Below, in pieces: positions 24,331 to 37,658 of a DNA stretch of 64,000 nucleotides. The position numbers and the translations under genes are program-made. The notes under the pieces are model-generated. The model ran no database searches. It had not been told where the DNA came from and saw nothing but the letters and a program-made list of their open reading frames with translations. The DNA is from Vespula vulgaris (lineage: Eukaryota > Arthropoda > Insecta > Hymenoptera > Vespidae). How positions within the stretch are numbered: the stretch's first letter is position 1; every line of letters starts with the position of its first letter. Location of the stretch: the NCBI RefSeq assembly GCF_905475345.1, contig NC_066589.1, forward strand, positions 5,052,501-5,116,500, written 5' to 3'.

Positions 24331-24335
24331 TCATA

Positions 24336-24407
24336 TTCCGGTACCGGGAATCGAACCCGAGCCTCCTGGGTGAAAGCCAGGTATCCTAGCCACTAGACCA
24401 TACCGGA
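24336..24407 (-). tRNA. tRNA-Glu (anticodon UUC), copy 3
   Basis: This 72-nt gene is identical to copy 1. The anticodon TTC is at 24374-24372, all four stems pair, and the A and B boxes are intact. It is the rightmost of the three Glu genes, and the minus-strand block ends here. The next gene, tRNA-Arg, lies about 1.3 kb away on + and is divergently arranged. Confidence 0.97.
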
Positions 24408-25727
24408 TTGATGAAGGAGAATTGATGTGCAGTTGTATAAATGCAGTTTCTGTAGTATGTCTTACATTTATGCATTTATATAACAAACACTATCATTATT
24501 TATTAATAACTGTTTCTTTCATTCGTAAGTAACAGATGATTAGTATTTTTGAATGCGTCTTAAAAATATAGAAATTGATGAGATTGATTAATACTTTATT
24601 TTAATAACTATATTTTATTATATTAGATATAAACTTTTTATCGATACTTGCTCTGCGATGTTTTTTACTTAAGGTTGGGAAGACGAAAGGGGAGACTATC
24701 CTGGAGCGTATAAAAATAAGTTTCCGAATTTTTTTCCGGAGATAATTTTTTCATGATGTAAAAACGTAACTTTTAGCTTTATGTATCAATTTTTTTTCTT
24801 TTTTTCTTTTACGTCGATATATTATAAAAATGGCGAAGTTGTTCGTTCGTTTACGTAACTCACATTCTGGAACATCGATTGTTGGTCGCCAGTATTGCAA
24901 AAGATTGAAGTATCTTAACTGAATATTTCTAGTTGATTTATCGATAGTAATATAATATTTAAAATATTAATTTACTTAATTTTATAAGATATTCAATTAT
25001 TATAGAAATGGCAACGATTTAAAATGGAAAAATATTTTTACTAAAAAAAAAAAAAAAATAAATAAAATGAAAAGAGGGATAAATCAGTCTTAAATGTTTG
25101 TAAAAGAAAATTAAATAATCGAGACATCGAAAAAAATCTCCATATTGTAGAATATTATACGTATATTATACGTAGAATATTTTCTCCAAAAAATTTCAAC
25201 GAAATTTAGTAATGGAGATTATGTGTCTGAAAAGTCGGAGGAATATAGTTTCGGGAAAAGTATAATAGAAGTTTTAATAATATATTCAGTCTGTGTAATC
25301 CGTATCTCTATATATTTTTATAACTTTGCTAAATGTCAGAATTTTCAAACGATGTTCTATACACTTTGAAGCGTTGAGGAAATTATGTTCATATGCATAC
25401 ATACATATACATATACAAGTGTGTGTGTATGTGTAATAAATTCGGTCTTTTCGAATAGTACGACAATCCATCCTCTAAAAATGTTTTATAATATTAAAAT
25501 CACGGTTAAACAACAATCGAATTTGATTTTGACGCGTTGCAATATTGACATTGTTGAAAATAATTAATTATAACTCGAATAAATTCTCATACTTACTAAA
25601 AACATTTTTTATTGGTGTAACTCTAACATAATAATTTTTGAATCGTTCCTTTTCTTTTTTAATTAATATTCCTATAATTAATAAAGTGTTGGTTTATAAA
25701 ATCGTATATCTCACGCGTGACCTCAAC
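24408..25727. other. AT-rich spacer between tRNA-Glu copy 3 and tRNA-Arg
   Basis: AT-rich sequence with A-runs and short TA and TG repeats near 25400. I see no tRNA fragment and no credible open frame. Confidence 0.6.
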
Positions 25728-25800
25728 GGTCCTGTGGCGCAACGGATAACGCGTCTGACTACGGATCAGAAGATTCCAGGTTCGAATCCTGGCAGGATCG
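25728..25800 (+). tRNA. tRNA-Arg (anticodon ACG)
   Basis: This is a 73-nt arginine tRNA gene that reads CGU and, with inosine at 34, CGC and CGA. The acceptor stem GGTCCTG pairs with CAGGATC with one G2-T71 wobble, and the discriminator is G. The anticodon loop is CTACGGA with ACG at 25761-25763. The A box TGGCGCAACGG and B box GGTTCGAATCC are canonical, and the T stem CCAGG/CCTGG is perfect. It is the only Arg gene in the window and closes the cluster. A run of five T follows about 20 bp downstream. Confidence 0.97.
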
Positions 25801-25821
25801 TAAATTATTATTAATTATATA

Positions 25822-25826
25822 TTTTT
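25822..25826 (+). terminator. probable Pol III terminator of tRNA-Arg
   Basis: Five T occur 21 bases past the gene, with T4 a few bases later. This is the first adequate T-run, so the primary transcript should have a longer 3' trailer than those of the Ile and Glu genes. Confidence 0.6.
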
Positions 25827-26467
25827 ATTATTTTAATGTCTGATTACATGTAAAACCAGTTTTCATATGTGTTTCATTCATCGCTACGCGTTAAGGTTGT
25901 TCACCAACTTTCGCTTGTAGCGTATTCGACTTTAGAAAATATGAACAAAATATGAATTACAAGTGCAACTCTGTGCACCGTTATACGGCTACTACTGTAT
26001 CAGTTTAATAAGCTTGTTTAATTTAACAATAAAGAGTTAGTTGTGTTATATGTGATATCAATTTTTCTATCAAATAAAAATTATACAAATTGTTTAAATA
26101 ATTAGAAAGTTATAGAAATAATAAATGAATGAATTTTTACCGTACGGAAAGATTGATTAAAAAGTATAATTTATTTATTATCAAGATCTCAAATTTTCAT
26201 TCAATTCGAATATTAAATTGAATTATTTTATGCGTTACAAGCCGTGTAATTTTTAAACGCTTGTAATATCGTTGAAATATTATTTAATTATATAGTTTGT
26301 CTATTTTGTGTTGAAATATTACTAAAATGCTTGACTGACATGAAACAAAGAAGATTGAAAGAATGAAAAGATTAGATTAGAAGTTACATTAACTCTTTTT
26401 CTTTTTTTTTCTACAACATTGAAAAGATCTATTTCCTATATTATAAAAGCTTTTTCCTTCTTACGTA

Positions 26468-26557
<90 letters not shown>

Positions 26558-29142
26558 TCTTACAATCTTCTTAACGCGACCTCAATAATACTTCTTTCAC
26601 TCATAATTTTTCTTCTCTGATCTCCAGTCAAGAGAAAGGAAAGCGACTTGTTTTTTTGTACCATAGGAGTACCACAGATCGATCTTTTTACAAGTTTGTA
26701 TGTGCTGGCATTACTCGACTTTGTCTAACACGCTCACCCCTTCGTTTTCTTGCTTCTTTAAAAATTAAAGAAAAATATAGTCGCCCTGGGAAACCTTTGG
26801 AAAATGTAGAAAGAGTAGTATTTTCGACGGAATAGGATCGTCTCGCTTTTCCCGAGCTTATCACGAGTTGACTGTAAATGCATGATAGAAAAAGAAAAAG
26901 AATAAGAAAAAAGAAAAAAGGTAAAGGGAAACTGAAAAAAGGAAAAACGAAAAAGAAAATGTTTAAAGACCAGCTCCCACCATTAAGGAAATGTATAAGC
27001 TAACGGAGAAGCTGAGTCTCTCGAAATTACCAGAGAGAGATGCTTCATGTATTATTAACGAGATATCTCGCTCTTTTTTCTTTTTTCTTTTTTTTTTTCC
27101 TATGCGGAAACTTAATTATTCGCACGGTCTATTTAAGAAGAAAATGGCGTTTCTTAAAACGGAAGTTGAACCAACGCGATTTTGCACTATACCAGAAAAT
27201 AATTATAATAAGGAAGACAGACAGACAGACAGAGAAAGGGAGAGAGAGAGAGAGAAAGAGAAAGATAAAGAAAGATATTTCCGCAAAATGTGTTCCTTTT
27301 TAGAAAATTAATCAGTAGAAATAAGCGTCGTTTAGTTATTTTTCATTCATTTCGCTCGTTCGTTCGTTCATTTATTTTTGTATTTATTTATGTTTCTTTC
27401 TTTTTTTTTTTTAAAGAATTTTCCTTTTAAAACAAAATAACGGGTGCTTTATAAATAATACGTTTTACTCCGCGTGTATATAAATTTGATCGGTTTTGTT
27501 TGTAAAAATCACCTTTCCTCGTCGAAATTGAAAATTTTTGTTGGGATGGAACGAAAACAAAAAGGAAAAGAAAAAAAAAGGAAAGGAAAGAAAAAAGAAA
27601 TTAAGCAAGCACTCTAAAAAAGGGATTCCATTACGTTCTCTTTCCCTTTTGCTTCTTTGATGTATGTATATATGTATGTATATATGTATGTACGGGTAAA
27701 TATGCCGTTATCGTGGCTCTTCTATTTTTTTTCTCATCCTTCGGCTTGTCTTCTTCGTCTCTTTTACCTTGGCCTAACCTTCTCCAGTTTCGGGATGATA
27801 AAACTCGCTTCTCCTCCTACGCGAAAGGTCCCCGAGACCGTTTCATTACCGTACCAAGTATACTATACATATGTACGCAGGTATACGTATATAACAATCT
27901 ATATATGTGTATGCATTTGCATACATACATCTACATATATAAGGGGTGTATCAGAACGAGTGGGAAATATTTTAGTTATGGCTGCTACGCGTCTGAACAA
28001 TAAAAGAGAATAAAAAAAGAAAGAGAAGTTTTAAACTACTAACATATGATTTTGTTTTATTGAGTTATAGAGTTGTATTTGATTTTCGGAAAAAATACTT
28101 TGTTCGCTAGTATAGCTAAGTAATTATGTAAGTAAGTAAGTAAGTACTTAACTTAGTTTCATGGGAGATGTTTCATACGACCTTCTCAAATCTGAATACG
28201 TTTGCAGATGTCTTATCAATGACTGTTTTATTATTATCTTCGATCAAATATCCAGATGTTGCTCGAATTTCTTCGAAACTTTGTTCGATTTTGTTACGTT
28301 TCAAGAATTTCTGTCATTATTATTGTTCTGTTTGATCTACGTGATTCTAACGAAAGAATTATTGCGATAGAAAGTTTGGATTAACTCGAAAACGAAATCA
28401 AACAGGATATATGTTTATCAAATCTCTCTTTTTTTTTTTTTTATTGTTTTTATGCACTAAAACCATCTATAGAAAGAAAAGAAAGAAATAAAATGAAAGA
28501 AAATGAAGTATATACATTAACATGAAAAATTTCTTTTAAAAGTTTACCTGGGTCACCCAGTACATACATAGGTGTGTCTTTATACGAGAAAAGGGTGGAC
28601 CTATTTAAGGATATGTGCTTGCTCTCAGGAGAATGCGTTTGAGAGAACATGTGGATGATCCTGGACGGAATGGTGTTTCTAAAGGTGCCGAAAACAAGAA
28701 ACACTATAAGTCGCGAGACGAGAAGGGAAAAAGGATCTACTTTTAGCGTTGGCGTTACTCTCGTTCTCGTATATTTTGGCTTAATTCCAAGAAACTGTCT
28801 GGTAAAACAGTGTCTTTGATCCTATTTATCTTGTTAATGGAAAAGGGATTTAAGTAGGATCGTCGAAATATTTTATTTCCTGTTGGATCGATCCAAAATT
28901 CGATTCGAGTAAAAACGAAAAGAAAATGAAAAAAAGAAAGAAAAATACAAACAAGAAACGAAATCAAATAACTTTTTTAAAAATATGTTTTCGTCGTCGT
29001 CATAGTTGTTTTTTTTTTGTTTTTGTTTTTCTTCTCTTTTTCGTGATTTTGTTTTCTTTTTTTATTCGAGGTCACGAGCACAGCATGTTGCTAACGAGAA
29101 AGAGAGAGAGAGAAAGAGATATAGGGAACTAATTCGCTGTAA

Positions 29143-29145
<3 letters not shown>
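25827..29145. other. no gene seen outside the (CA)n run
   Basis: AT-rich spacer with purine-rich patches at 26890-26960 and 27200-27280, TATG repeats near 27660, GTAA repeats near 28125, and a transposon-like GGGGTGTATCAGAACGAG at 27943 without a visible partner. Confidence 0.5.
26469..26556. repeat. (CA)n microsatellite, 88 bp
   Basis: A pure, uninterrupted CA dinucleotide run of about 44 units, the longest perfect microsatellite in the window. It lies about 670 bp past tRNA-Arg. Confidence 0.95.

Positions 29146-29212
<67 letters not shown>
29146..29212. repeat. back-to-back (TC)n and (AG)n
   Basis: A (TC)17 run is joined through CAAGAGAG to an (AG) run of like length. The two halves are reverse complements and would form a hairpin of about 30 bp in single-stranded DNA or RNA. 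Confidence 0.9.
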
Positions 29213-30015
29213 TTAAAAAAAGAAAGAAGAAATGATAACGAAGCTCGGCAACATGAAAAAGACCGAAGAACGTTCTCGTGGGACGAGGTAAACGTTGCCG
29301 CGTGCTTTGTCGGCGTTACGAGATCTAAATTACGTGAGTTTACTTCCGGCAATGGTTTTCCCATTTAAACTCTTTTCCTCCTGTGTTCTCCACCTAACTT
29401 CCCTTATCGATATCGTACTTTCGACCAGTTTAACGCTAGATATTTCTAACTTGATATCGAGTGAATTAATTATTCGAAGGGTAATATACGTTATTAATAT
29501 CATTAATTGTTATATTATTAAATATTTATTAATATTAATATATTATAATGTCTCATTAATATTATTAATTGTTTTATAATATAATATAATGTAATATAAC
29601 GTAATTTTGTAATTGAAGTTTTGAATGCGAAATGATGTTGGACGCGAAATCACGATGCAAAACGTTAAAAATATCCTTAATTGTTTTTTCTTTGTTTTAT
29701 TCGTTTATACTCATCGATTTATCGATTTGCGCTCATATTTATTTATTCTTTGTTTTTATTTTTGTTTTCTTTCTTTCTTTTCTTCTTCTTCTTTTTCTTT
29801 TTTTTTTATCCGAAGCTCTTAAAATAGTTTGCGCAAACGTTGTTATCGCGTTTTCTTTCAGGACAACGAGAGTCGTCTCGATAATGAGATTTAGTAGTTT
29901 CAAGTGTCGCCTAAGTAGCTACGAGTGCGAAAGTCTCAGAAAAGGAAACGCGATTCAAAGGTTGTAAATTGGAGGTAAAGTACTTTTCATGCTGGCTACG
30001 ATATCGGAAGATGGT

Positions 30016-30070
30016 GAGGAGAGCAGAGGAGAGGAGAGAAGAGGAGAGGAGAGGAGAGGAGAGGAGAGAA
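30016..30070. repeat. (GAGGA)n pentanucleotide repeat
   Basis: About ten GAGGA units with CAGA and AGAA variants. Confidence 0.9.
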
Positions 30071-31536
30071 GGGTATACGGACGAACGGATCCTTTTTACC
30101 GGTAGACGAGGAAAGGACTCGTCGAGGAAAAATAGTTGGGAGAGAAGTTCGATCGTGAAACCGAAGAGGAATATCTTCGTTTCGCTTTTTCTTCAACTGT
30201 GGAACTTTTTCTTTTGGTAAGGAAGAGAGAGAGAGAGAGAAAGAGAGAGCCTCTTACAAATCGGAGCTACTTTCAAACGTTTCAAAGGGAAACATTAAAA
30301 CTGGAAATATCTTTCGAACTATCTTCTTCTTTATTTTTTTCTTTTTTTTCTTTCTTTTTTTTTAATGTTATTTTATTTTATTTTACTCTACTTCATTTTT
30401 TCTATCATTTATTCCTATTTCTTTTTCTTTTTTTCTTTCTTTCTTTCTTTCTTCAAACCATCTTCTGGAGCATTAAAAAAGGGGAAAATAATTTTTAAAC
30501 GTAGAATTTTCCTTTCCGAGTTTATTTTTCCTTCTTCCTTCTTCCTTCCTCTCTTTCCTTCTCTCCTTTTTACAAATTCCTCAAATATCGGAGCTCGTTT
30601 CTTTTCAACTAACGCACTTCTTTTTTTTATCCATTAAAAAGTAACGAATAGTTTATGCATCGGGTGAAAACAGAAACAGAGCAGAAACGAAACAAAAAAA
30701 AAAGAGAAAAGAAAAGGAGAGATAGAAAAGGAAAGCAAAAAAAAGGGAAAAAAAATATCGAAAGAGAATGAAGAAAGGGAAGAGAAAAAAGAAGAAGACA
30801 AAAAGAAAAATAAACAAGAAAGGAAGAAAGAGTTAACGAGAGCGAGATCGAACGACAACAAAGGAGATGACGAGGAGAAAGAGTTTCCCCTAAGGGAAAA
30901 ATTTGGAGTCTGTGATTTAGGGTTAAATTTTTCCCGTAAAACGAGAACGTAACGTCGTAACTTCGTGGTACTTGGTGGTACTCTCGCATCACTATGCATA
31001 GCCACGGGTGTGTCCGCGATTTTATATACTTCGTAAACATTGCTCTAGGCTTCTCTCTCTCTCTCTCTCTCTTTTTCTCTCGTTTTCGTCGTCGTACTCG
31101 TTCACGTCGCTCTACCATCCGAAAATCACCGACGGTATCTCGTCGTTGGACAGGTTCTCTCGTTGGACGGTCAGTTCCCTCGATAATACATGATATCGTG
31201 CATAAATTTTCTTCCCAGAAAATCTAGGGAAACGGGAGTGTCATTAAAACGAAAATTTTCAGACGTGTAACGTCTGAGTTAAGTAATAAATACCTATACC
31301 AACCCCTGTATATTTATTATTAAATTTATTTTTACGAAATGATTCTGACATTGATATATATATATTTTTTATATATTTATAATAAATCAAATATAATCGT
31401 ATAGTCGGTCATATTAATTTGATAATCGAACTAGCTATCAGTCAATTTCAATCAATCTTCGTATCTATGTGATACATAGGTATCTTGCTATCCAAATACT
31501 GAATTCAAATGGAAACGAGGATCGATGGACGAAAAG

Positions 31537-31712
31537 ATATATATACACACACACATACACACATATACACACACATACACATATTCATATATATATATAT
31601 ATAAAGAGAGAGAGAGAGAGAGAGAGAGTAAGAAAGAGAGATAGAAGATATTTTCCGGAAATTGGCATCGCAGGTGTCGATACGATCATCTTCTCTCCAC
31701 TTCTATCTCTAT

Positions 31713-31749
<37 letters not shown>
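31537..31749. repeat. compound (CA)n-(TA)n-(AG)n and a nearby (CT)n
   Basis: CA/CATA units, TA units and an AG run fill 31537-31629. A CT run lies at 31717-31749. Confidence 0.85.
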
Positions 31750-31753
<4 letters not shown>

Positions 31754-32984
31754 TTTCTCTTTCCCTATCAACCCCCCTCCTGGTTTCTAACTGGAAATTC
31801 GAATTTTCGAGTCGGCTCGGTCATTAAGAGATTTATCGTAGTAACAGAGAACTAGAAGAAGAAGTAGAAGAGGAAGGCAAAGAGACGTTGATTAAATCTC
31901 TCCACGTTCGAGACCATGGCGGTCTAGAATCCCTGACAAAATTGAAGAAGAGAATTTTCTTTCTCTCTCTCCCTCTCTCTCACACACTCACAAACTCCCA
32001 CACACACACATACACACACATAGACGTACGCATACATACACACGCATTCGGTAGGTTGGTAATCGCGGTAGAGACGGCTCGTAGTGAGAGCTAAAAAAGA
32101 AAAGAGAAAAGGGGGAGGGAAAACTTTATCGATTTCGTCGAATCCTCTTTCGACCTTACGAAAAAGAAAGAGAGAAAGAGAAAGACAGAGAGATATATAT
32201 ATATATAGCAAAAAAAAAAAGAAGAAAAAGAAGAAGAAGAAGAAGAAGTAATAGTAGAGGTAAGCGTTTGGTAGTTCAGACGAAAGGAGCGTAAGATAAA
32301 GGCTCGGCTACTTTCGAAATACGAGAATCGTTATCGAGTATCCAGATAACTTCCTTCTCAAATTGAATTAAATCCTCTTTCAACCTCGAACGTTTCCTCT
32401 GATGCCTCTCGCGTGGCTCTACCTACTGCTTTCAGCCACCTCTTCTCTTGGACCCAACAAATTTCAACTATTCTCTCCCATTTTCTAATTCCCATTCTCT
32501 TTCGATCGAACGAATTAACTAGCATCTCATTTCGATTCGAAATTTTACACCAAATCGTTCGAATCCTTTTCTTTCGTCGAACTAATTTTTTATTTACCTT
32601 TGTACCGTCTTTAACTGTTTTTTCTTTTTTCACTTTTGTAATATCTCTAAAAGAAAAGTAAAAGAGTGAGAAAGAGCGCACGTGTGTCGAATTATTCCCT
32701 TCCGTTTTATTTTTATTTTCGTTTCATTTTATTTTATTTTATTATTTATTTTTTTATTCTTATGCATTCCTTTGGGAAAAATAAGAAACGAAATTCTAGA
32801 TATTCACTCGAGATGAACTCTATTTTCGTTGCTAACGAAAATGTCGTTTACCGCATCAACTTTAGCTTAAAATCTCGGGTCAGGTGATAAAAACGAAGTA
32901 GGTTTTCCCAGATTCTCCGGCTTCATGCCCTGAGGCTTTGGGACAACCATAGTAATTTGCAATTTTTATACATTCTATGCACAG

Positions 32985-32986
32985 GT

Positions 32987-33028
<42 letters not shown>
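32985..33028. repeat. (AG)n microsatellite
   Basis: AG run with one AAAG interruption. Confidence 0.9.
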
Positions 33029-33030
<2 letters not shown>

Positions 33031-35802
33031 TCGACTAGCGTTGTTTACTATGTATGTCTATAGTATACGTCGATAATGTTGACTGCTAAAGTTAATCCAT
33101 TTTATATTTTCTTATCAAAATATTACAATATTACAAACTAAATAATTCTCTCATATCGATATATAATGTCGTGTATATATATATATACACACACATTGTA
33201 TACATATATAGTAGGTATAGTCAAAAGCTAAAAAAATTTAATCAAAGCTAAAGATAATTAATTTGATAATCAATATACAATATAATTATAATACAAATAT
33301 ATATCAATAATGTTATAAGAGGAACGTTTTAAAAAAGATTTAATCTGTTAAATGATGTGTATCTATTTCGTTTAAGAAAAATTAAAAAACGACGAATATA
33401 ATCGTCAAGCACGAGTTAAGAGGTTAAAAAAGATTTTCAAAATGCACGATCATCGAGAAAAAATCTTCAAAAATTCATAAAAACGAAAAAGAGCGAAGAT
33501 TTAAAATCGTTCCAAAGATATCATTTTATCTATTTATTCCCCGAAACGTTTCACTATTTCTTATCACTCTTATTAACTTCGTCATATAATATTTTTTCTT
33601 TTCATTTCTTTTTTTTTCTTTTTCTCAAAGATTAGAGATTAGCAAAGAAACATATCACAATCGTTTAAAGAGCAACGAAATGTTTTTTTTTCCTGCTTTC
33701 TTTACTGTTTCCTTTCTTTTCTTCCTCTTCTTCTTTCACAACGAGTAAGGCAACGATAAACGTCTTTAAATGTCGTGACCTCATGGTATAATCGAGAAAA
33801 AGAAAATGGTATCGCAGTTTCAGGCACTTTTGTTTTCTCGAAACATTGCCGCGCCGTACCGTTCCCTTTGGAATTAGTACTAACGGCTTTCACGTGCCGC
33901 TCGAAATGAGAGAAAATATCTATCGTGAATGGCTACCCTTGTTACTAGCACGAATCACGCGAGCTAACTCGAAACGATCTCTACGTGGATACGTAGGATC
34001 ATCATTGATCGATCTTACTCGAATTACCGGCTATTAAATTGTCTTTTTCGTTCCTCGTAATCTTACTTGTTAAATAGTCCGACAAATTCTTTTTACATAT
34101 TTCTTTTCTCTCTTCTTTTCTTAATTACTATTATTTTTCTTTCGCTTTTTATTATCATTATTTTTTTTTTTAATAATAAAAAACAATTCAAATGCATATA
34201 TCGATCGGCGAAACATTTTAATACGTTTCAACGAAAGAAATTGAAATCCTTCGAATAGATTTAAATCCTCGATAATTTATCACGTATTTATCACAATGCA
34301 GGTGGTACCAAATCGATAAGGATTATCTTCTCTAGGATGGACGTGAGGTTATGATAAAAGACAAAAAGAGAAGAAAAATGCAAGCAAGAAACAACGACGA
34401 CGACGATAAAGACAGGAAACAAAACATTACGAAACAAAAATCGAGGAACAAAAAAAAACAAAAAACAAAACCATCATCGCTATTACCACCAACGAAAAAA
34501 GAAAAAAAAATATACATATATATATACATCAAAAGATAAGGAAAAGGAGAGAAAATATCTGCATACAGTAGATGGAGAATCTTTCCTTTAGCCTCATCTT
34601 CGAATCTCCTTTCTCGCGAGGACCATTCCTCTCGAGGCAAGTTACGTACCTTAAGGCGCTTTCTCACAATGTTTTACGAGCGGTCGTATGTCATCTCGCT
34701 ACCGTCCTGCTTTCAACTCAAAACGGAAACCGCGATGTAGAGACTTCTCTATCTATCTCTCTTTCCCTCTCTCTCTCTTTTTTCGTTTTCTCTTTCTCTC
34801 GTATTTCGTAAAGGCATCCTTACCTTACCCTTAACCAAAGAGCAATATGTCAAGGAAAGTAAAGTGTCCCGTGTGGAAATTCAAGTCGATAGTGTGTACA
34901 TTATCGGTTAACGTTTAGATCCCATTCTTCCCTTTTCCTCTTACTCTCCTCCCTTCTCTCTCTCTCTCTCTCTCTCTTTCTCTTAACTATCTTCTCGTAG
35001 CAAACGATACACTTCATTTTGAATCGGCTGGGATAAGAGAAAGAGACAACGATGGTGAGGGATCGTCGCTGGGACAGAGTGATGCTGTAGTGGGGATAGA
35101 TTTTAGGAAGAAGATGATGAAGAAGAGGAAGAAGAGGAAGAGGACGAAGAGGACGAGGTAGAGACTTTTCCAAGATGGCGAGAAATCAAGGAACGATGTA
35201 AAACACAGCTGTTACTAACGATGCCTCTAATGACACAACCCGGTCTGCGGTGTCTCAGAAATACATAGTTAGTACCTAGACATATCGCAATTTGACATTG
35301 GCATTATCAACAATATGATAGTATCCAGAAGTGAAAGATCAGAGTCTCAAGTGATCAAAATGACCAAAATGATATTTTCAAAAGTTACGATAAGATCGAC
35401 TCCTATTCTTCTTCCTCTTTTTCTCCTTCTTCTTAAATGCTCAAGATCGTTGCATAATACATAGATTAATTTTCTTTCTTCCTGCTAATATCTACGATTA
35501 ATTATCATACATTTTTTTCTTAAGTCGAAAAATCGATTTTTGATCGAATAGATCCTTTAATATATTTTTTTGACCTTTTTAGATTTTTTTCTTTCTTCCT
35601 TTCTTTCTTTTTTTCTTTCTTTCTTGGCGATAAGGAGGGGAGGTTTTTCGTAGTAAATAATTCGATAGAATTTATAGGAGAATTAGTATATTGGCGGACA
35701 TTATAGTCATCTCAAATGTTCTTTGGATTCCTACGAAGGTAGGTATCTATGAATGCGATTGGAAAGTCGATTACCCAAAGATTACTGCAATTGCAAGAAC
35801 AA

Positions 35803-35804
<2 letters not shown>

Positions 35805-35848
<44 letters not shown>
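35805..35848. repeat. (CT)n microsatellite
   Basis: A perfect CT run of about 43 bp. Confidence 0.95.
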
Positions 35849-35850
<2 letters not shown>

Positions 35851-36144
35851 CATACTACACTTCCGAGTGCATTGATATTCAACTAGGTGCACGCTACGGT
35901 AATTTCTCGTGACCTGAGTGTTCGATCGATTTTCTATCTTTGTCCATTCCTCTTCGAGAAGGAACATTCCGTTCTCGAAAATAGCTATTCTTTCCGCACA
36001 TCTTTTGCTCCTTCAAAGTACTTCTTTCTTTTTTCTTTTATCTTAAATCTTTTAATCTTTGTTAGAAAATCTTTCGAAGTTTTACAGATTGGAAAGAGAT
36101 TGTTACTTTTTGATCATCCTGTACATACGATAACAAATTATGCT

Positions 36145-36175
<31 letters not shown>

Positions 36176-37610
36176 CTTTATTCTTGCGGTCTTTGCTTCC
36201 AAGTATCGATACGATCTGTATGGAAAAGAAGAAGAAGAAGAAGAAGAAGCAAAAGATGCGTCGGCTGTTCAAAAGAAGAAGAATCTCAATCCTACTGCGA
36301 ACGAAACGTTTCAACAGAAAATACTTCCATACCTGTCCTATCTATTTCCTTTTATTTATTATAATAATTATTTCAATCTTTTCTTCTCGCACAGAGAAGG
36401 ACAAGAAAAATATTAATACAGTTTTCGACGATATTAAAAAAATTAATACAACTTCGTGTTAATCGTAAATAAAAAAAGAAATAGAAAATAAAAAATGTTT
36501 AATGGCTATCGTTATTTTTCAATGATCATTTACTGATAACAATAATGATAATAATAAAGATGTTCAAGGAAGGAAAAAAAAAAGAAAGGAAATAAGTCTG
36601 AGAACGTCCCGATCTTTAGTTCGTGCTCGTTAAAAGTACATTAGCGTTGGCTATATTTTCATGGAATTTCAACGGGGTATACCGTAGATCCTATTTACAC
36701 AAAATGTATTGCTAAATAAAATATCAGGCATTCGATTTACGAAGGACAGTAGAACTCATGATCGATCTTCCCTGATTATAATCAATCTCTCGTAATGAAT
36801 CTCTTTCTCTCTCTCTCTCTCTCTCTCCCTCTCTCTCTTTTTCACGCGCGTGCGCTCATCCTCGTCCGCAAAAATTCGGACTTTAACGCGATCGATAAAG
36901 TTTAACCTGTAATGATAAACTATTAAAGATTTCTTCCCGAAGTTCCATCTATAGAGATTGATTGAACTAATTCAATCGTTATGAATAAATTAGATCATAC
37001 ACACAGTTTTCGCTTCGCGGGGTTTAATTTAAAAGGATTTTTATCAGGAAGGATATTTCAAACTCGAACTTAAAAACATAGATATATCCAATACGAAATG
37101 AAATGGAACGTTTGGAATTAATGTTGAAAAAATAAAAAAAGATAAAAAAAAAAAGAAATAAAAAGAAATCTGGCGAGGAAAAATTTTTGACTGAATTTAT
37201 TTTGAAGAATAATCGCGTATATATGTGTATATGTATGTGTGTATATATATAAAGAAGAAGAAAAAAAAAAACACATAAAAAATACAATAACAACAAAAAA
37301 ATGAACAATAACGTGAATTATTCGTATCGATGAAAATTGTTCTATGGTTCATGTTGGTACATAACGTAAATCGTGCACGGTTTTATTCGAGATTATCGAA
37401 GCGATCATCCGTCCGATTTAAGGTTGTACTCTTCCTCGTGCACGTACGTCGATCCATCGGCATCGATCGTCGCGCGATCATTTTCACACGAACCTATCGA
37501 AGATCACTGACATTAGCGGTGCGGTGAATCAGTGCGATAAAGCGTTCGCACGTGTTCCGCTCGATTTAGTCTAACTCTGCGTTATCAAGCTTTGATGTCC
37601 GGCGTTTAGA

Positions 37611-37612
<2 letters not shown>

Positions 37613-37651
<39 letters not shown>
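37613..37651. repeat. (CT)n microsatellite
   Basis: A perfect CT run of about 38 bp. Confidence 0.95.

Positions 37652-37658
<7 letters not shown>

Larger units (their letters stand above)
23520..24335. repeat. diverged tandem units carrying the tRNA-Glu genes
   Basis: The spacers flanking the Glu genes align with one another. An ATTTCA-type segment followed by a GTATAA/GAATTA-like stretch recurs near 23559, 23851 and 24174. An AGATCGTTT segment followed by AACATAT recurs at 23933 and 24248. The unit is therefore about 290-330 bp and includes the gene plus spacer. The spacers have diverged far more than the tRNAs, which fits an old duplication with selection or gene conversion acting on the genes. 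Confidence 0.75.
29213..35804. other. no gene seen outside the listed repeats
   Basis: A mosaic of purine-rich and pyrimidine-rich tracts, for example 30310-30460 and 30690-30830. The long frames at 30627-31118 (-) and 30136-30498 (+) are Ser/Phe or Lys/Arg translations of these tracts. Confidence 0.5.

Noticed and set aside
30627..31118. 163-codon minus frame
   Set aside because: Ser/Leu/Phe-rich translation of purine-rich + strand tracts with no domain.
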